Of a stretch of 10,651 nucleotides of DNA, positions 1 to 7,984 are shown one piece after another (within the stretch, counting starts at the first letter, position 1; the number at the start of each line of letters is the position of its first letter). Below the pieces are notes generated by a model. It was not told where the DNA came from and made no database searches. It saw only the letters and a program-made list of their open reading frames with translations. The DNA lies in the NCBI GenBank assembly GCA_002291925.1, contig DBAY01000013.1, positions 1 through 10,651 on the forward strand, read 5' to 3'. Source of the DNA: Alphaproteobacteria bacterium UBA998 (GTDB lineage Bacteria; Pseudomonadota; Alphaproteobacteria; Rickettsiales; UBA998). A program made the translations under genes and the position numbers.

Positions 1-183
1 AGGCGCCGGCTTCCAACCCAACAGGAAGGCTTGCGCGAAGTCAATGAAATCCGCGACGCTGACCGTCGGGGGATTGACTTCCGGCAGGAATACCGGGGAT
101 GTGGCCTTTGCCGCACCGCGATTCGCTACCGTGTGATATTTCGTCTATCGTAAGGACACCTCAACAGCCCAGTCATCCGGCAT
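1..183 (-). pseudogene. possible remnant of a minus-strand gene, cut by the window edge
   Basis: From 144 down to 1 the minus strand is open and looks coding: third positions are mostly G or C, and the protein has a plausible amphipathic stretch (SVADFIDFAQAFLLGWKPAP). There is no ATG or GTG in this open part, and the only TTG is near position 21. The same frame continues upstream through a TAG at 145-147 to an ATG at 181-183, giving a 12-codon opening segment (MPDDWAVEVSLR) before the stop. An AAGG lies just before that ATG, too close for it but well spaced for a different-frame ATG at 176. The simplest readings are a gene broken by a nonsense mutation or frameshift, or chance openness in GC-rich DNA. 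The product is not recognised. The gene, if real, continues beyond the left edge and would follow purB on the same strand. Confidence 0.25.
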
Positions 184-249
184 CCTTAAGATGGCCGTTA
201 ATATGTCCTAATTTTAATGGGAGGTGTGTGACAATTTCGTTAAGTTATG

Positions 250-1548
250 TCAAACAAAGACGCGCGCGAAGATCGTATCCACATGTTTGGTATGATAGTT
301 CATATCAAACAATGCCTTGATGTCGCCCGCGGGGAGGAAGGAGGTCACTTCGGCATCGGAAAGCAGCTCGGTCTGGAAGTCTTTTCCCTGCTCCCACACC
401 TTCATCGCGTTGCGCTGGACGAGGCGGTAGGCATCCTCGCGGCTCACTCCGGCCTGGGTGAGCGCGAGCAGCACGCGCTGGGAGAAAATCAGCCCGCCCA
501 GGCGGTTCATGTTTTCCAGCATACGCTCGGGGTAGACGACCAGATTTTCAATCAGCCCGGCCAGCCGGTTCAGCGCGAAATCCAGCGTTACGGTGGCATC
601 GGGGCCGATCATGCGCTCCACCGAGGAATGGGAGATATCCCGCTCATGCCACAGCGCCACGTTCTCCAGCGCGGGGATGCAGTAGGCGCGCACCATGCGA
701 GCTAAGCCGGTGAGGTTCTCGGAAAGCACCGGGTTGCGCTTGTGCGGCATGGCAGAGCTGCCCTTTTGGCCTTTAGAGAAGAACTCCTCCGCCTCCAGCA
801 CCTCGGTACGCTGCAAATGGCGCACTTCGGTGGCCACGTTCTCGATGGATGAGGCAATGACAGCCAGCGCGGTGAAATACGCCGCGTGGCGATCGCGCGG
901 GATCACCTGCGTGGAGACCGGCTCGGGCTTCAGGCCCAGTTTCTCGGCGACATGCTCTTCCACTTGCGGGGCGATGTTGGCGAAGGTGCCGACCGCCCCG
1001 GAGATGGCGCAGGTGGCAATTTCTTCGCGGGCATGCAGTAGCCGCGTGCGGTTGCGCTGAAACTCGGCGTAGAAGCGGGCGAATTTCAGCCCCATCGTTA
1101 CCGGCTCGGCATGGATGCCATGGCTGCGGCCCACCGCCACCATGTCCTTCGTCTCAAACGCCCGCTTTTTCAGGGCGGCCAGCACGCGGTCCATGCCGTC
1201 AAGCAGCAGGTCGGTCGCCTGCTTCAGTTGCACGGCAAGGCAGGTATCCAGCACGTCCGAGCTGGTCATGCCCTGATGCACGAAGCGCGAGTCCTCGCCG
1301 ATATGCTCGGCGAGATGGGTGAGGAACGCGATGACGTCATGCTTGGTGGTGCGCTCGATCTCGTCGATGCGGGCGATGTCGAACTGCTTGGGCGCGTTCT
1401 TCCAGATATTCTTCGCCGCCTGCGCCGGAATCACGCCCAGCTCGGCCAGCTTATCGCAGGCATGGGCCTCGATCTCGAACCAGATGCGGTAGCGATTCTG
1501 CGGCTCCCAGATGGCAGCCATTTCCGGACGGGTATAACGGGGAATCAT
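250..1548 (-). CDS. purB: adenylosuccinate lyase
   Basis: PurB acts twice in cytosolic purine synthesis: it releases fumarate from SAICAR to give AICAR, and from adenylosuccinate to give AMP. The 432-residue length is normal for the family. Landmarks of the fumarase/aspartase superfamily are clear: TSSD at about 95-98, GRSHGIHAEP at about 140-149 with the likely general acid His143, and the superfamily signature SSAMPHKRNP at about 264-273, whose flexible loop carries the catalytic Ser. The C-terminal region (LLSDAEVTSFLPAGDIKALF) is also typical of bacterial PurB. The ATG at 1548 gives the expected N-terminus (MIPRYTRPEM), with a weak GAGA about 7 bases upstream. It is the last complete gene of the minus-strand series, 64 bases after the CHAP gene. 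That gap may hold its own promoter, but I see no convincing -35/-10 pair. No frameshift or missing key residue was seen. Confidence 0.97.
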   Translation of the reverse strand: MIPRYTRPEMAAIWEPQNRYRIWFEIEAHACDKLAELGVIPAQAAKNIWKNAPKQFDIARIDEIERTTKHDVIAFLTHLAEHIGEDSRFVHQGMTSSDVLDTCLAVQLKQATDLLLDGMDRVLAALKKRAFETKDMVAVGRSHGIHAEPVTMGLKFARFYAEFQRNRTRLLHAREEIATCAISGAVGTFANIAPQVEEHVAEKLGLKPEPVSTQVIPRDRHAAYFTALAVIASSIENVATEVRHLQRTEVLEAEEFFSKGQKGSSAMPHKRNPVLSENLTGLARMVRAYCIPALENVALWHERDISHSSVERMIGPDATVTLDFALNRLAGLIENLVVYPERMLENMNRLGGLIFSQRVLLALTQAGVSREDAYRLVQRNAMKVWEQGKDFQTELLSDAEVTSFLPAGDIKALFDMNYHTKHVDTIFARVFV

Positions 1549-1612
1549 GCGGCATTCTCAATGATGGATATGGCCGCGTTATAGTGGGACGAAGGGGTGA
1601 ATGCAATGCGCG

Positions 1613-2674
1613 TCAGTCGCGCCGCAGGGATCCGCCCTGAACCGGCGCATGCGATTCCACCCGCACCGGCAGAGGGGCCGTCACTTCCGGATCACGGCTG
1701 GCGACACGCTCTTCGCCTCGTCGCGCAAAGCGCTGGTTATTGCGGGTTGCCTCATCCACGCTGCCGAAGCCCCGTGCGCCGTGTTCTCCGCGGCGTAGAG
1801 CCTCCAGAGAATAGGTATTGCGGCGCACCGCGTCGCCGCTATTGCCTTCGATGAGCGTAACCTGTCCGTTTTCCACCCGCTCCACGATGCCCACATGCCC
1901 CTGCCCGCTACCGGGAGCGCCACGATCGAACACAACGACATCTCCCGGTTGCGGTGCACGACTGCCGCTGCTGCGGAAGGAATGATAGGCCTTCGCACGC
2001 TGGAATTGTGTTTCGAAATTGAGCGCCATCGCAGTGCCGCCAACACCATCGCCAGAAGAGCGCGCATCGATGCCTGCACGCGCGTAAATGTAACTCACAA
2101 AGCTCGCGCACCAAGGGAGACCTTCGCCGATACCTGCCGCTGCACCGAAACGCGCCATGTCCTCACCGCGATTGCCACCGCCACGCTCGCGTACACCCAA
2201 TTCCTGCTGTGCCAGCTCAACCACCAAGCTCCCTGCCGAACGTGTACCCGGCTCCACTTCCACCGGCCGTACCGTACCGTGCACCGCTGCGGAAGCCTGT
2301 GCCCGAGAGCGCTCACCCATATTGCTGAAGCGGCCACCACCCGGCAAGCCCGCGGCATCCGGACTTTGCCAGTCCTCGGAAAGCCCAAACAACATCATCA
2401 GCAAAGCCATCAGGAACTGTCCTGCTTGCCCGGAGCCGAGAGCGTTATTCTGTGAATAACGGGCGAAAGCCTGATTAAATTCAGTGTCTCGCTCTTGCTG
2501 TGAGCGCGTGGCATCTTCCGGGCCCATCAATCCCTGCTGGCGGAAATAATTCTCCGCCTGTGCACGCCGCTCTCCCGTAAATTGCTCGGTAGCAGATGGC
2601 TGCTGGCCGACCTGCGGGCGCACCTGTGGCGTGACAGCGGGCGAGTTCATGGTAAAGCCTGGCGACAAGGTCAT
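1613..2674 (-). CDS. CHAP-domain (NlpC/P60-like) amidohydrolase, putative peptidoglycan hydrolase
   Basis: This is a 353-residue protein with a CHAP-type cysteine peptidase/amidase core at roughly 148-300. The core starts with AQQELGVRE, then has the nucleophile motif LPWCASFVSYIY with Cys189, a PQPGDVVVFDRG segment, the histidine motif GHVGIVERV with His260, and LIEGNSG with a polar third residue (Glu276 or Asn278). Such domains usually cut the stem peptide or the amide bond of peptidoglycan. The first 145 residues are rich in Gln, Pro, Ala and Gly and probably disordered, apart from a short hydrophobic stretch at about 86-98. No classical signal peptide is visible, so the route to the periplasm is unclear. 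The tail after about 305 is Arg-rich and low-complexity. The ATG at 2674 is preferred because an AGGA (minus strand, 2682-2685) lies 7 bases upstream; a second Met at residue 9 has no such site. Neighbours are a DUF2784 membrane protein and a putative degenerate LytM-like protein, which supports an envelope role. The substrate is inferred, not shown. Confidence 0.85.
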   Translation of the reverse strand: MTLSPGFTMNSPAVTPQVRPQVGQQPSATEQFTGERRAQAENYFRQQGLMGPEDATRSQQERDTEFNQAFARYSQNNALGSGQAGQFLMALLMMLFGLSEDWQSPDAAGLPGGGRFSNMGERSRAQASAAVHGTVRPVEVEPGTRSAGSLVVELAQQELGVRERGGGNRGEDMARFGAAAGIGEGLPWCASFVSYIYARAGIDARSSGDGVGGTAMALNFETQFQRAKAYHSFRSSGSRAPQPGDVVVFDRGAPGSGQGHVGIVERVENGQVTLIEGNSGDAVRRNTYSLEALRRGEHGARGFGSVDEATRNNQRFARRGEERVASRDPEVTAPLPVRVESHAPVQGGSLRRD

Positions 2675-2736
2675 GCACTATTCCTACTACATCATCATAT
2701 CTCGACTAGATGACAGTATGATGACGGAAAACGCCT

Positions 2737-3126
2737 CTATTTGGCCTTGGCAATGGGTACCCTGCGGAATAATAGCGCCACCAGCAGGGCAAACGCGCAA
2801 TAAAGGATGGTAAACACCCATGACGGCAGGTCGAAGTAAATCAGGCGGCTGACCCAGTAGGCGATGAAGGACTCCCCATAATCCACATCCCCGGCGGCGC
2901 GGCGCAGGCTGTTCTCCCAGACCGTAAGCGGGCACATGATGCCAAGCAGGCTCTCATCCGCGACGAAGCCGATCAGGCCCAGATGGCCGAAGCGCACCCA
3001 CGGCCGGCGCACCCACCCCCAGCCACGCCATCCACCGATGATGATCAGCGGCACGGTGAGCACAATCGTGAGAATGAGCAGCAGGTGCAGGACCAGCACC
3101 CCATCGGCAAGGAATGCGGGGTTCAT
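2737..3126 (-). CDS. DUF2784 family inner-membrane protein
   Basis: This 129-residue protein matches DUF2784 by its layout and signatures. It has an opening helix with a conserved LH (VLVLHLLLILT, about 11-21), a second hydrophobic stretch to about 31 followed by a Trp/Arg-rich turn (GWRGWGWVRRPWVRFGH), the hallmark CPLTVWENSLRR at about 65-76, then SFIAYWVSRLIY, and a last membrane helix at about 101-120 ending in RRVPIAKAK. I expect about four membrane helices in the inner membrane. The family's function is unknown. Its ATG (3124-3126) follows the TAG of the upstream gene (3131-3133) by only 4 bases and no strong Shine-Dalgarno is visible, so translation is probably coupled to that gene. 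Length is normal for the family and there is no sign of damage. The 62 bases after its stop hold only the ribosome binding site of the next gene. Confidence 0.88.
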   Translation of the reverse strand: MNPAFLADGVLVLHLLLILTIVLTVPLIIIGGWRGWGWVRRPWVRFGHLGLIGFVADESLLGIMCPLTVWENSLRRAAGDVDYGESFIAYWVSRLIYFDLPSWVFTILYCAFALLVALLFRRVPIAKAK

Positions 3127-3130
3127 GCGA

Positions 3131-4015
3131 CTAATACAAGCCCGGCAATGACGTTTGGGGCTGACGCGCGTCAGGCAGGCGTTGCGGCATCACATCCTGA
3201 GGCGCTGGCGAGGTGCTTGGTGCCAGCCCGGCGGCATGCACCGACTGGGCGAGCGAGACGCGCTGGGTATTGCCGAGCGGCCCATGCCCGGCCACCGTCA
3301 GCGGCATGAGCTGGCCGTTGCGATCCAGCTGGCGCACGAAGAGATGCGCTGCTTCCTCGCCTCCGCGCTGCGCGGCGCGGCCATCGGGCCGGATGAAGCC
3401 GATGGTGCTCTCGGCGCGATTGCCCTGCGGGTCGCGGCCATTGGGGCTCGCGCGGTCGCCGGGGCGTACGCGGACATTCTCCACCATGGCCAGCACGGTC
3501 TGCGAGCCGTCCGCATGGCCCAACACCACCGTATTTCCGGGGAAATCCTGAGACTGCCCCACGGAGAGCACCACGGCGTGATCCGGGGCGACCACCGCCA
3601 CCGGGGCAGGACGCCCCTGCCGGTTCCGCGGCAGGGCGGCGCCAGGCACGGCCAGTTGGAAGCCCACGATGCCGTCCTGCGGCGTGCGAATGACGAAGGC
3701 CTGCTCGCTCGCCAGCGGGCTGAGGCGCATGGATGCCTGCCCCTGCGCGGACTCCGTCAGTTCCCGCCAGCGCTGCTGCACTATCTGTTGCGTCCGCTCC
3801 TGCTGGCTGGCAGGCCGTTGCGGGGCTTGCGTAACTTGCGGCTGCGCGGGCGTAAGGGTGGTCGCCTGCGCCTGCCCGATGCCAAAGGTACGGGAAAACC
3901 AGTTGCCAAGCTCGCTCAGCCATCCGCCAGGACGCAGGCCGTCCTGCAGCAGCGTCGCCCCGAGCGCCACGGCCAGCAGGCCGACCATCACATGCAGAAT
4001 CATGCCCATTTCCAT
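3131..4015 (-). CDS. membrane-anchored protein with a putative degenerate M23/LytM-like domain
   Basis: The protein has 294 residues. Residues about 5-23 form one hydrophobic segment, either an anchor or an uncleaved signal. Residues about 50-80 are rich in Gln, Pro and Thr and look like a flexible linker. Residues about 137-230 resemble the beta-rich core of M23 peptidases: VAVVAPDHAVVLSVG, GNTVVLGHADGSQTVLAMV, NVRVRPGDRAS, STIGFIRPDG and AHLFVRQ line up in order with the family pattern. The catalytic HxGxD motif is absent, the YAHL histidine is replaced (LAMV), and the final HLH is reduced to HLF. If the match holds, the domain cannot bind zinc and would be regulatory, as in EnvC or NlpD, which activate amidases. 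Three closely spaced Mets (4015, 4009, 4003) leave the start open; the third has GGAA 6 bases upstream. The stop is 4 bases before the DUF2784 start. The reading frame is well supported; the fold assignment is an inference from pattern only. Confidence 0.8.
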   Translation of the reverse strand: MEMGMILHVMVGLLAVALGATLLQDGLRPGGWLSELGNWFSRTFGIGQAQATTLTPAQPQVTQAPQRPASQQERTQQIVQQRWRELTESAQGQASMRLSPLASEQAFVIRTPQDGIVGFQLAVPGAALPRNRQGRPAPVAVVAPDHAVVLSVGQSQDFPGNTVVLGHADGSQTVLAMVENVRVRPGDRASPNGRDPQGNRAESTIGFIRPDGRAAQRGGEEAAHLFVRQLDRNGQLMPLTVAGHGPLGNTQRVSLAQSVHAAGLAPSTSPAPQDVMPQRLPDARQPQTSLPGLY

Positions 4016-4067
4016 GTCTTCAGTGTAGGCGACAACTGTGACGATTTGATGAAAAAAAACGGGTTTC

Positions 4068-4871
4068 TCAGTATTCCACCGGCACCGGGTCGAGGGAGCG
4101 CCAGAAATACCACGTTGCCACGGTGCGGAAAGGCCGCCAGCGTTCGCCGTAGTCGCGGATGGCTTTTTTGTCTTTGGCGGGGATGCCGTAGAGGCGCTCC
4201 ACCGCGTTCAGCAGGCCGATATCGCCGAGCGGGTACACATCCGGGCGCATAAGGTGGAAGATGAGGAACATCTCCGCCGTCCACACTCCGATACCCTTGA
4301 TGGCGATGAGTTCCTTAATGATGTCGTCATCCGTCTTGGCGTGCCAGTAGCCTTCCGCGTGGATGTCCTGCGTGTGGAAATGCTCCGCCAGCGCGTGCAT
4401 GTAGAGCGCCTTGGAGCGCGAGAGACCACAGGCACGCAAATCGTCTTCGGTCATGGCGAGGACATGGAGGGGGCTTAAACCTTTGCTCCCCCCTTGAGGG
4501 GGCGAAACGCGGGCGAGCGTTTCGGCTGAAGCCAAGCCGTAGGCGAGAACTGAAGCGTGGGGGGTTCCCCCCACCGCTCGATCGGCGCTGGGGCTTGCTC
4601 TCGCTGGCTCCCCCTCATGGGGGGAGCGGGATGTTGCGGAAGCCATAAACCGCGCCCACACGGAATCCGCCGCCTTCACCGAAATCTGCTGCCCGACGAT
4701 GGAGCGTGCCAGCGTGTGGAACGCATGGCCGCGCGATTGCAGGGTTTCGCCTTCGTACTGAGCGATGATTTTCGCCAGTTTCCTGTCCTTTTTGCCAAGG
4801 TAGCGCTTGGCTTCCTCCCAGTAATCCGGGCGCTGGGTGACGATGTCGGTGATGGGGGCGGTGGAGGGCAC
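4068..4871 (-). CDS. alkA: DNA-3-methyladenine glycosylase II (AlkA-type) carrying an internal palindromic-element insertion
   Basis: This HhH-GPD DNA glycosylase removes alkylated bases, mainly 3-methyladenine, to start base excision repair. With the GTG start at 4871 it has 267 residues. Conserved blocks are PDYWEEAKRYL (15-25), FHTLARSIVGQQIS (51-64), the helix-hairpin-helix IAIKGIGVWTAEMFLIF (189-205) and DVYPLGDIGL (211-220), whose Asp217 matches the catalytic Asp of E. coli AlkA. Residues about 80-130 are unlike the family. They are encoded by a palindromic repeat (4485-4627) that keeps the frame open; without it the protein would be about 219 residues, usual for short bacterial AlkA proteins. 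GTG 4871 has AGGA 4 bases upstream. Alternatives are ATG 4928, with no ribosome binding site, and GTG 4958, which lies inside another repeat. Family membership is very likely; the start is uncertain. It is transcribed divergently from lepA. Confidence 0.92.
   Translation of the reverse strand: MPSTAPITDIVTQRPDYWEEAKRYLGKKDRKLAKIIAQYEGETLQSRGHAFHTLARSIVGQQISVKAADSVWARFMASATSRSPHEGEPARASPSADRAVGGTPHASVLAYGLASAETLARVSPPQGGSKGLSPLHVLAMTEDDLRACGLSRSKALYMHALAEHFHTQDIHAEGYWHAKTDDDIIKELIAIKGIGVWTAEMFLIFHLMRPDVYPLGDIGLLNAVERLYGIPAKDKKAIRDYGERWRPFRTVATWYFWRSLDPVPVEY
4485..4627. repeat. palindromic element inside the glycosylase gene, 9-bp terminal inverted repeats
   Basis: The element is bounded by GCTCCCCCC (4485-4493) and its exact complement GGGGGGAGC (4619-4627). 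Each end also folds on itself: GCTCCCC (4607-4613) pairs with GGGGAGC (4621-4627), and CCCCCC with GGGGG around 4488-4502. A third hairpin sits in the middle, GTGGGGGG (4557-4564) with CCCCCCAC (4567-4574) and a TT loop. There is no room for a transposase and no target duplication is visible, so it resembles a non-autonomous miniature or palindromic repeat. It is read through as about 48 codons of the minus-strand glycosylase gene without a stop. An additional GAGGGGGC at 4467-4474, also found at 4496-4503, may mean the true left edge is slightly further out. Confidence 0.8.
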
Positions 4872-4923
4872 AGAATCCTGTGGAAATGAAGTTTTATCCC
4901 ATGTAATAACGCCCGGTAAATTT

Positions 4924-4948
4924 GTCATCCCCGTTAAGGCGGGTGGGC
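4924..4948. repeat. short GTCATCCCC hairpin repeat upstream of the glycosylase gene
   Basis: The sequence begins GTCATCCCC and contains a small CCCG/CGGG hairpin separated by TTAAGG. It resembles the GTCATCCCCGC-type palindromes scattered between genes in many alphaproteobacteria. It directly adjoins the larger inverted repeat at 4954-5014. The possible glycosylase start ATG at 4928 lies inside it, which argues against that start being ancestral. Confidence 0.55.
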
Positions 4949-4953
4949 AGAGT

Positions 4954-5014
4954 GTCACCCTGAACTTGTTTCAGGGTCTTTTATGAATAGATGCTGAAAC
5001 AAGTTCAGCATGAC
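4954..5014. repeat. large nested inverted repeat between the glycosylase gene and lepA
   Basis: Two 26-base arms (4954-4979 and 4989-5014) are inverted copies of each other, identical at 22 of 26 positions, around a 9-base spacer. Each arm is also a hairpin: ACCCTGAA with TTCAGGGT around a CTTGT loop in the left arm, and ATGCTGAA with TTCAGCAT around an ACAAG loop in the right. Where the arms differ (CC versus TG), the partner positions differ to match (GG versus CA), so every internal pair is kept. The right arm ends one base before the lepA Shine-Dalgarno. The element would form the end of the lepA leader RNA. Confidence 0.85.
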
Positions 5015-5019
5015 AAGGA
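5015..5019 (+). promoter_or_regulatory. ribosome binding site of lepA (AAGGA)
   Basis: AAGGA lies 5 bases before the ATG at 5025 and fixes that codon as the lepA start. The in-frame ATG at 5010 is inside the palindromic repeat and has no such site. The stem ending at 5014 lies immediately upstream, so folding of the leader could affect ribosome access. Confidence 0.7.
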
Positions 5020-5024
5020 ATAAA

Positions 5025-6833
<1,809 letters not shown>

Positions 6834-6917
6834 CGGCTGCGCTTTGTATTTTCCTCAGGCCCTTAGTTTCTTCTACGGCGAGAAACCTCTTCTTTTCGCA
6901 AACTGCTGCTCGCCTGC

Positions 6918-7853
6918 CTACCGGCCCCAATCCCGAGCACTCTGCGTGCTTTGCGACCAGCTGAATCCTTCACCTGAAGACAAGTGAGCTTCCTTTAGCG
7001 CCGCCTGAAGTTGCGTGCGCCTTATTTGGTAAGCCTGTTCCTTCCCGACGAAAACACGCGCCAGCGCTGTCATCATTTTTTTAAACCCTGCCTCATCGAC
7101 CAGTGCTTCACCTCTCGTCATTCTCAGGTAATCCGGATACGAAATACCAAGATGGTTCTGAGCTATCACTCGCTCGCTAAGGCCAACCTCTCCAAGTGTT
7201 GCGCTAAGCAACCGTCCAAAGGTTTTGGTATTGAATGAGGGTTCGGAAACCGTCTGAACAGGTATTTGCTCCGGCGAAGGGTGCGGTGGAATTTTATTGG
7301 CCTCAAGATCAGCGGGTGTGGGAGGTCTTACCGTGATCCTGTGTTTAGCCGGGTCATTTATGTCCAAACGAAATACCCTTCCGGTGCGAGCCTTGGGCAT
7401 TTCTACCCCGGACTCTGGAATCGTTTTTATCGCTGCCGTCGTTTTCTGCGGTCCTGCCTCAACGCCGCGACTAGAGACGACTGACCGGCCTTTCAATGAA
7501 ATTGATTGCTCTTCCCTTCCGGCCTCCAAAGCAAGTTCCAGCTCTTCCTTTGGTGCCTTTACAAATTCTGCCAAAGGGCGCAGCACGGACTCGCCGACAA
7601 ATCTGCGCCTGCAAATATGGGGATCCAATAACTCCCTGTCCTCAAACAGAATTTTAGACAAATCAGCAAGAGTCATTTTATCATTTCTGTTCAGTGCCTT
7701 GAGACACCATTTGGCTGCTATTCTTACGGAGAGTGGAGCCTTGGGGCTCATTGAAGTCTCTTTTAGAAAAGGCATGTCATTAAGGCGTCTGGCCTCATGT
7801 TCCGGCATGTGAATGACGGGCGGCTTTTTCTTCGGTTCTTTGCTGGGAGCCAT
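6918..7853 (-). CDS. unrecognised protein with an XRE-like helix-turn-helix segment
   Basis: I do not recognise this 311-residue protein as a whole. The N-terminus is basic (KEPKKKPP). Residues about 41-100 are predicted helical (SVRIAAKWCLKALNRNDKM, then LADLSKILFEDRELLD). Residues about 115-205 are Pro/Thr/Ser-rich and probably a linker. Residues about 212-268 resemble an XRE-type DNA-binding domain: FGRLLSATLGEVGLSERVIA, then LGISYPDYLRMTRGEAL, then FKKMMTALARVF, matching the usual order of recognition helix and following helices. No signal peptide or membrane helix is seen. The ATG at 7853 has AGG 6 bases upstream (7860-7862). The gene is visibly lower in GC than lepA, with stretches near 40 percent, which may indicate transfer or relaxed constraint. 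It converges on lepA and diverges from the 7985 gene. A DNA-binding role is an inference from pattern; a role in regulating its divergent neighbours is a guess from position. Confidence 0.75.
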   Translation of the reverse strand: MAPSKEPKKKPPVIHMPEHEARRLNDMPFLKETSMSPKAPLSVRIAAKWCLKALNRNDKMTLADLSKILFEDRELLDPHICRRRFVGESVLRPLAEFVKAPKEELELALEAGREEQSISLKGRSVVSSRGVEAGPQKTTAAIKTIPESGVEMPKARTGRVFRLDINDPAKHRITVRPPTPADLEANKIPPHPSPEQIPVQTVSEPSFNTKTFGRLLSATLGEVGLSERVIAQNHLGISYPDYLRMTRGEALVDEAGFKKMMTALARVFVGKEQAYQIRRTQLQAALKEAHLSSGEGFSWSQSTQSARDWGR

Positions 7854-7881
7854 CTTTTACCTACCTACTAAATGTTAGCGC

Positions 7882-7910
7882 TTATTAACCTCTTCCTACC
7901 GCCACGGCAA
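7882..7910 (-). promoter_or_regulatory. candidate sigma-70 promoter for the 6918-7853 gene
   Basis: On the minus strand TTGCCG (7905-7910) and TAATAA (7882-7887) are separated by 17 bases and lie about 30 bases upstream of the start codon. Spacing and position are right for a housekeeping promoter, but the hexamers are only moderately close to consensus. Confidence 0.35.
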
Positions 7911-7964
7911 TGCACAGGCTTTGCTTTGTCACGGAAATTTCACACTTCCCACCCCCCTTTTTGT

Positions 7965-7970
7965 TAGAAT
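7965..7970 (+). promoter_or_regulatory. candidate -10 element upstream of the 7985 gene
   Basis: TAGAAT sits 14 bases before the ATG at 7985. No good -35 is found at 16-18 bases upstream. A similar sequence (TTTGTGGTAGAATCC) precedes the next gene at 8580-8585, which makes the match a little more believable. Transcription from here would give a very short leader. Confidence 0.3.
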
Positions 7971-7984
7971 GCCAGAAGTAAACC

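Noticed and set aside
1895..2455. A 186-codon plus-strand open frame opposite the CHAP gene
   Set aside because: It is antisense to the conserved CHAP catalytic motifs, and its protein is Thr/Arg/His-rich without recognisable features.
3131..4015. An active M23 metallopeptidase
   Set aside because: The HxGxD and HxH ligands are missing, so even if the fold is right a zinc-dependent activity is not supported.
3155..4252. A 365-codon open frame on the plus strand, longer than the minus-strand gene it overlaps
   Set aside because: It spans the ends of two minus-strand genes, is full of Arg, His and Gly with no domain pattern, and is typical of antisense frames in GC-rich DNA. The minus frame has a membrane anchor, a linker and a plausible folded domain, and couples to DUF2784.
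4485..4627. An insertion sequence or CRISPR-like array
   Set aside because: There is no transposase frame, no target duplication and no regular spacing of identical repeats; it is a single compact palindromic element.
5010..5024. An upstream ATG for lepA
   Set aside because: It lies in the palindromic repeat and has no ribosome binding site, while AAGGA is well placed for 5025.
6834..6917. A possible terminator between lepA and the convergent gene (GGCGAG 6877-6882 with CTCGCC 6909-6914)
   Set aside because: The stem is only 6 bp with a 26-base loop, and no T run follows in either direction.
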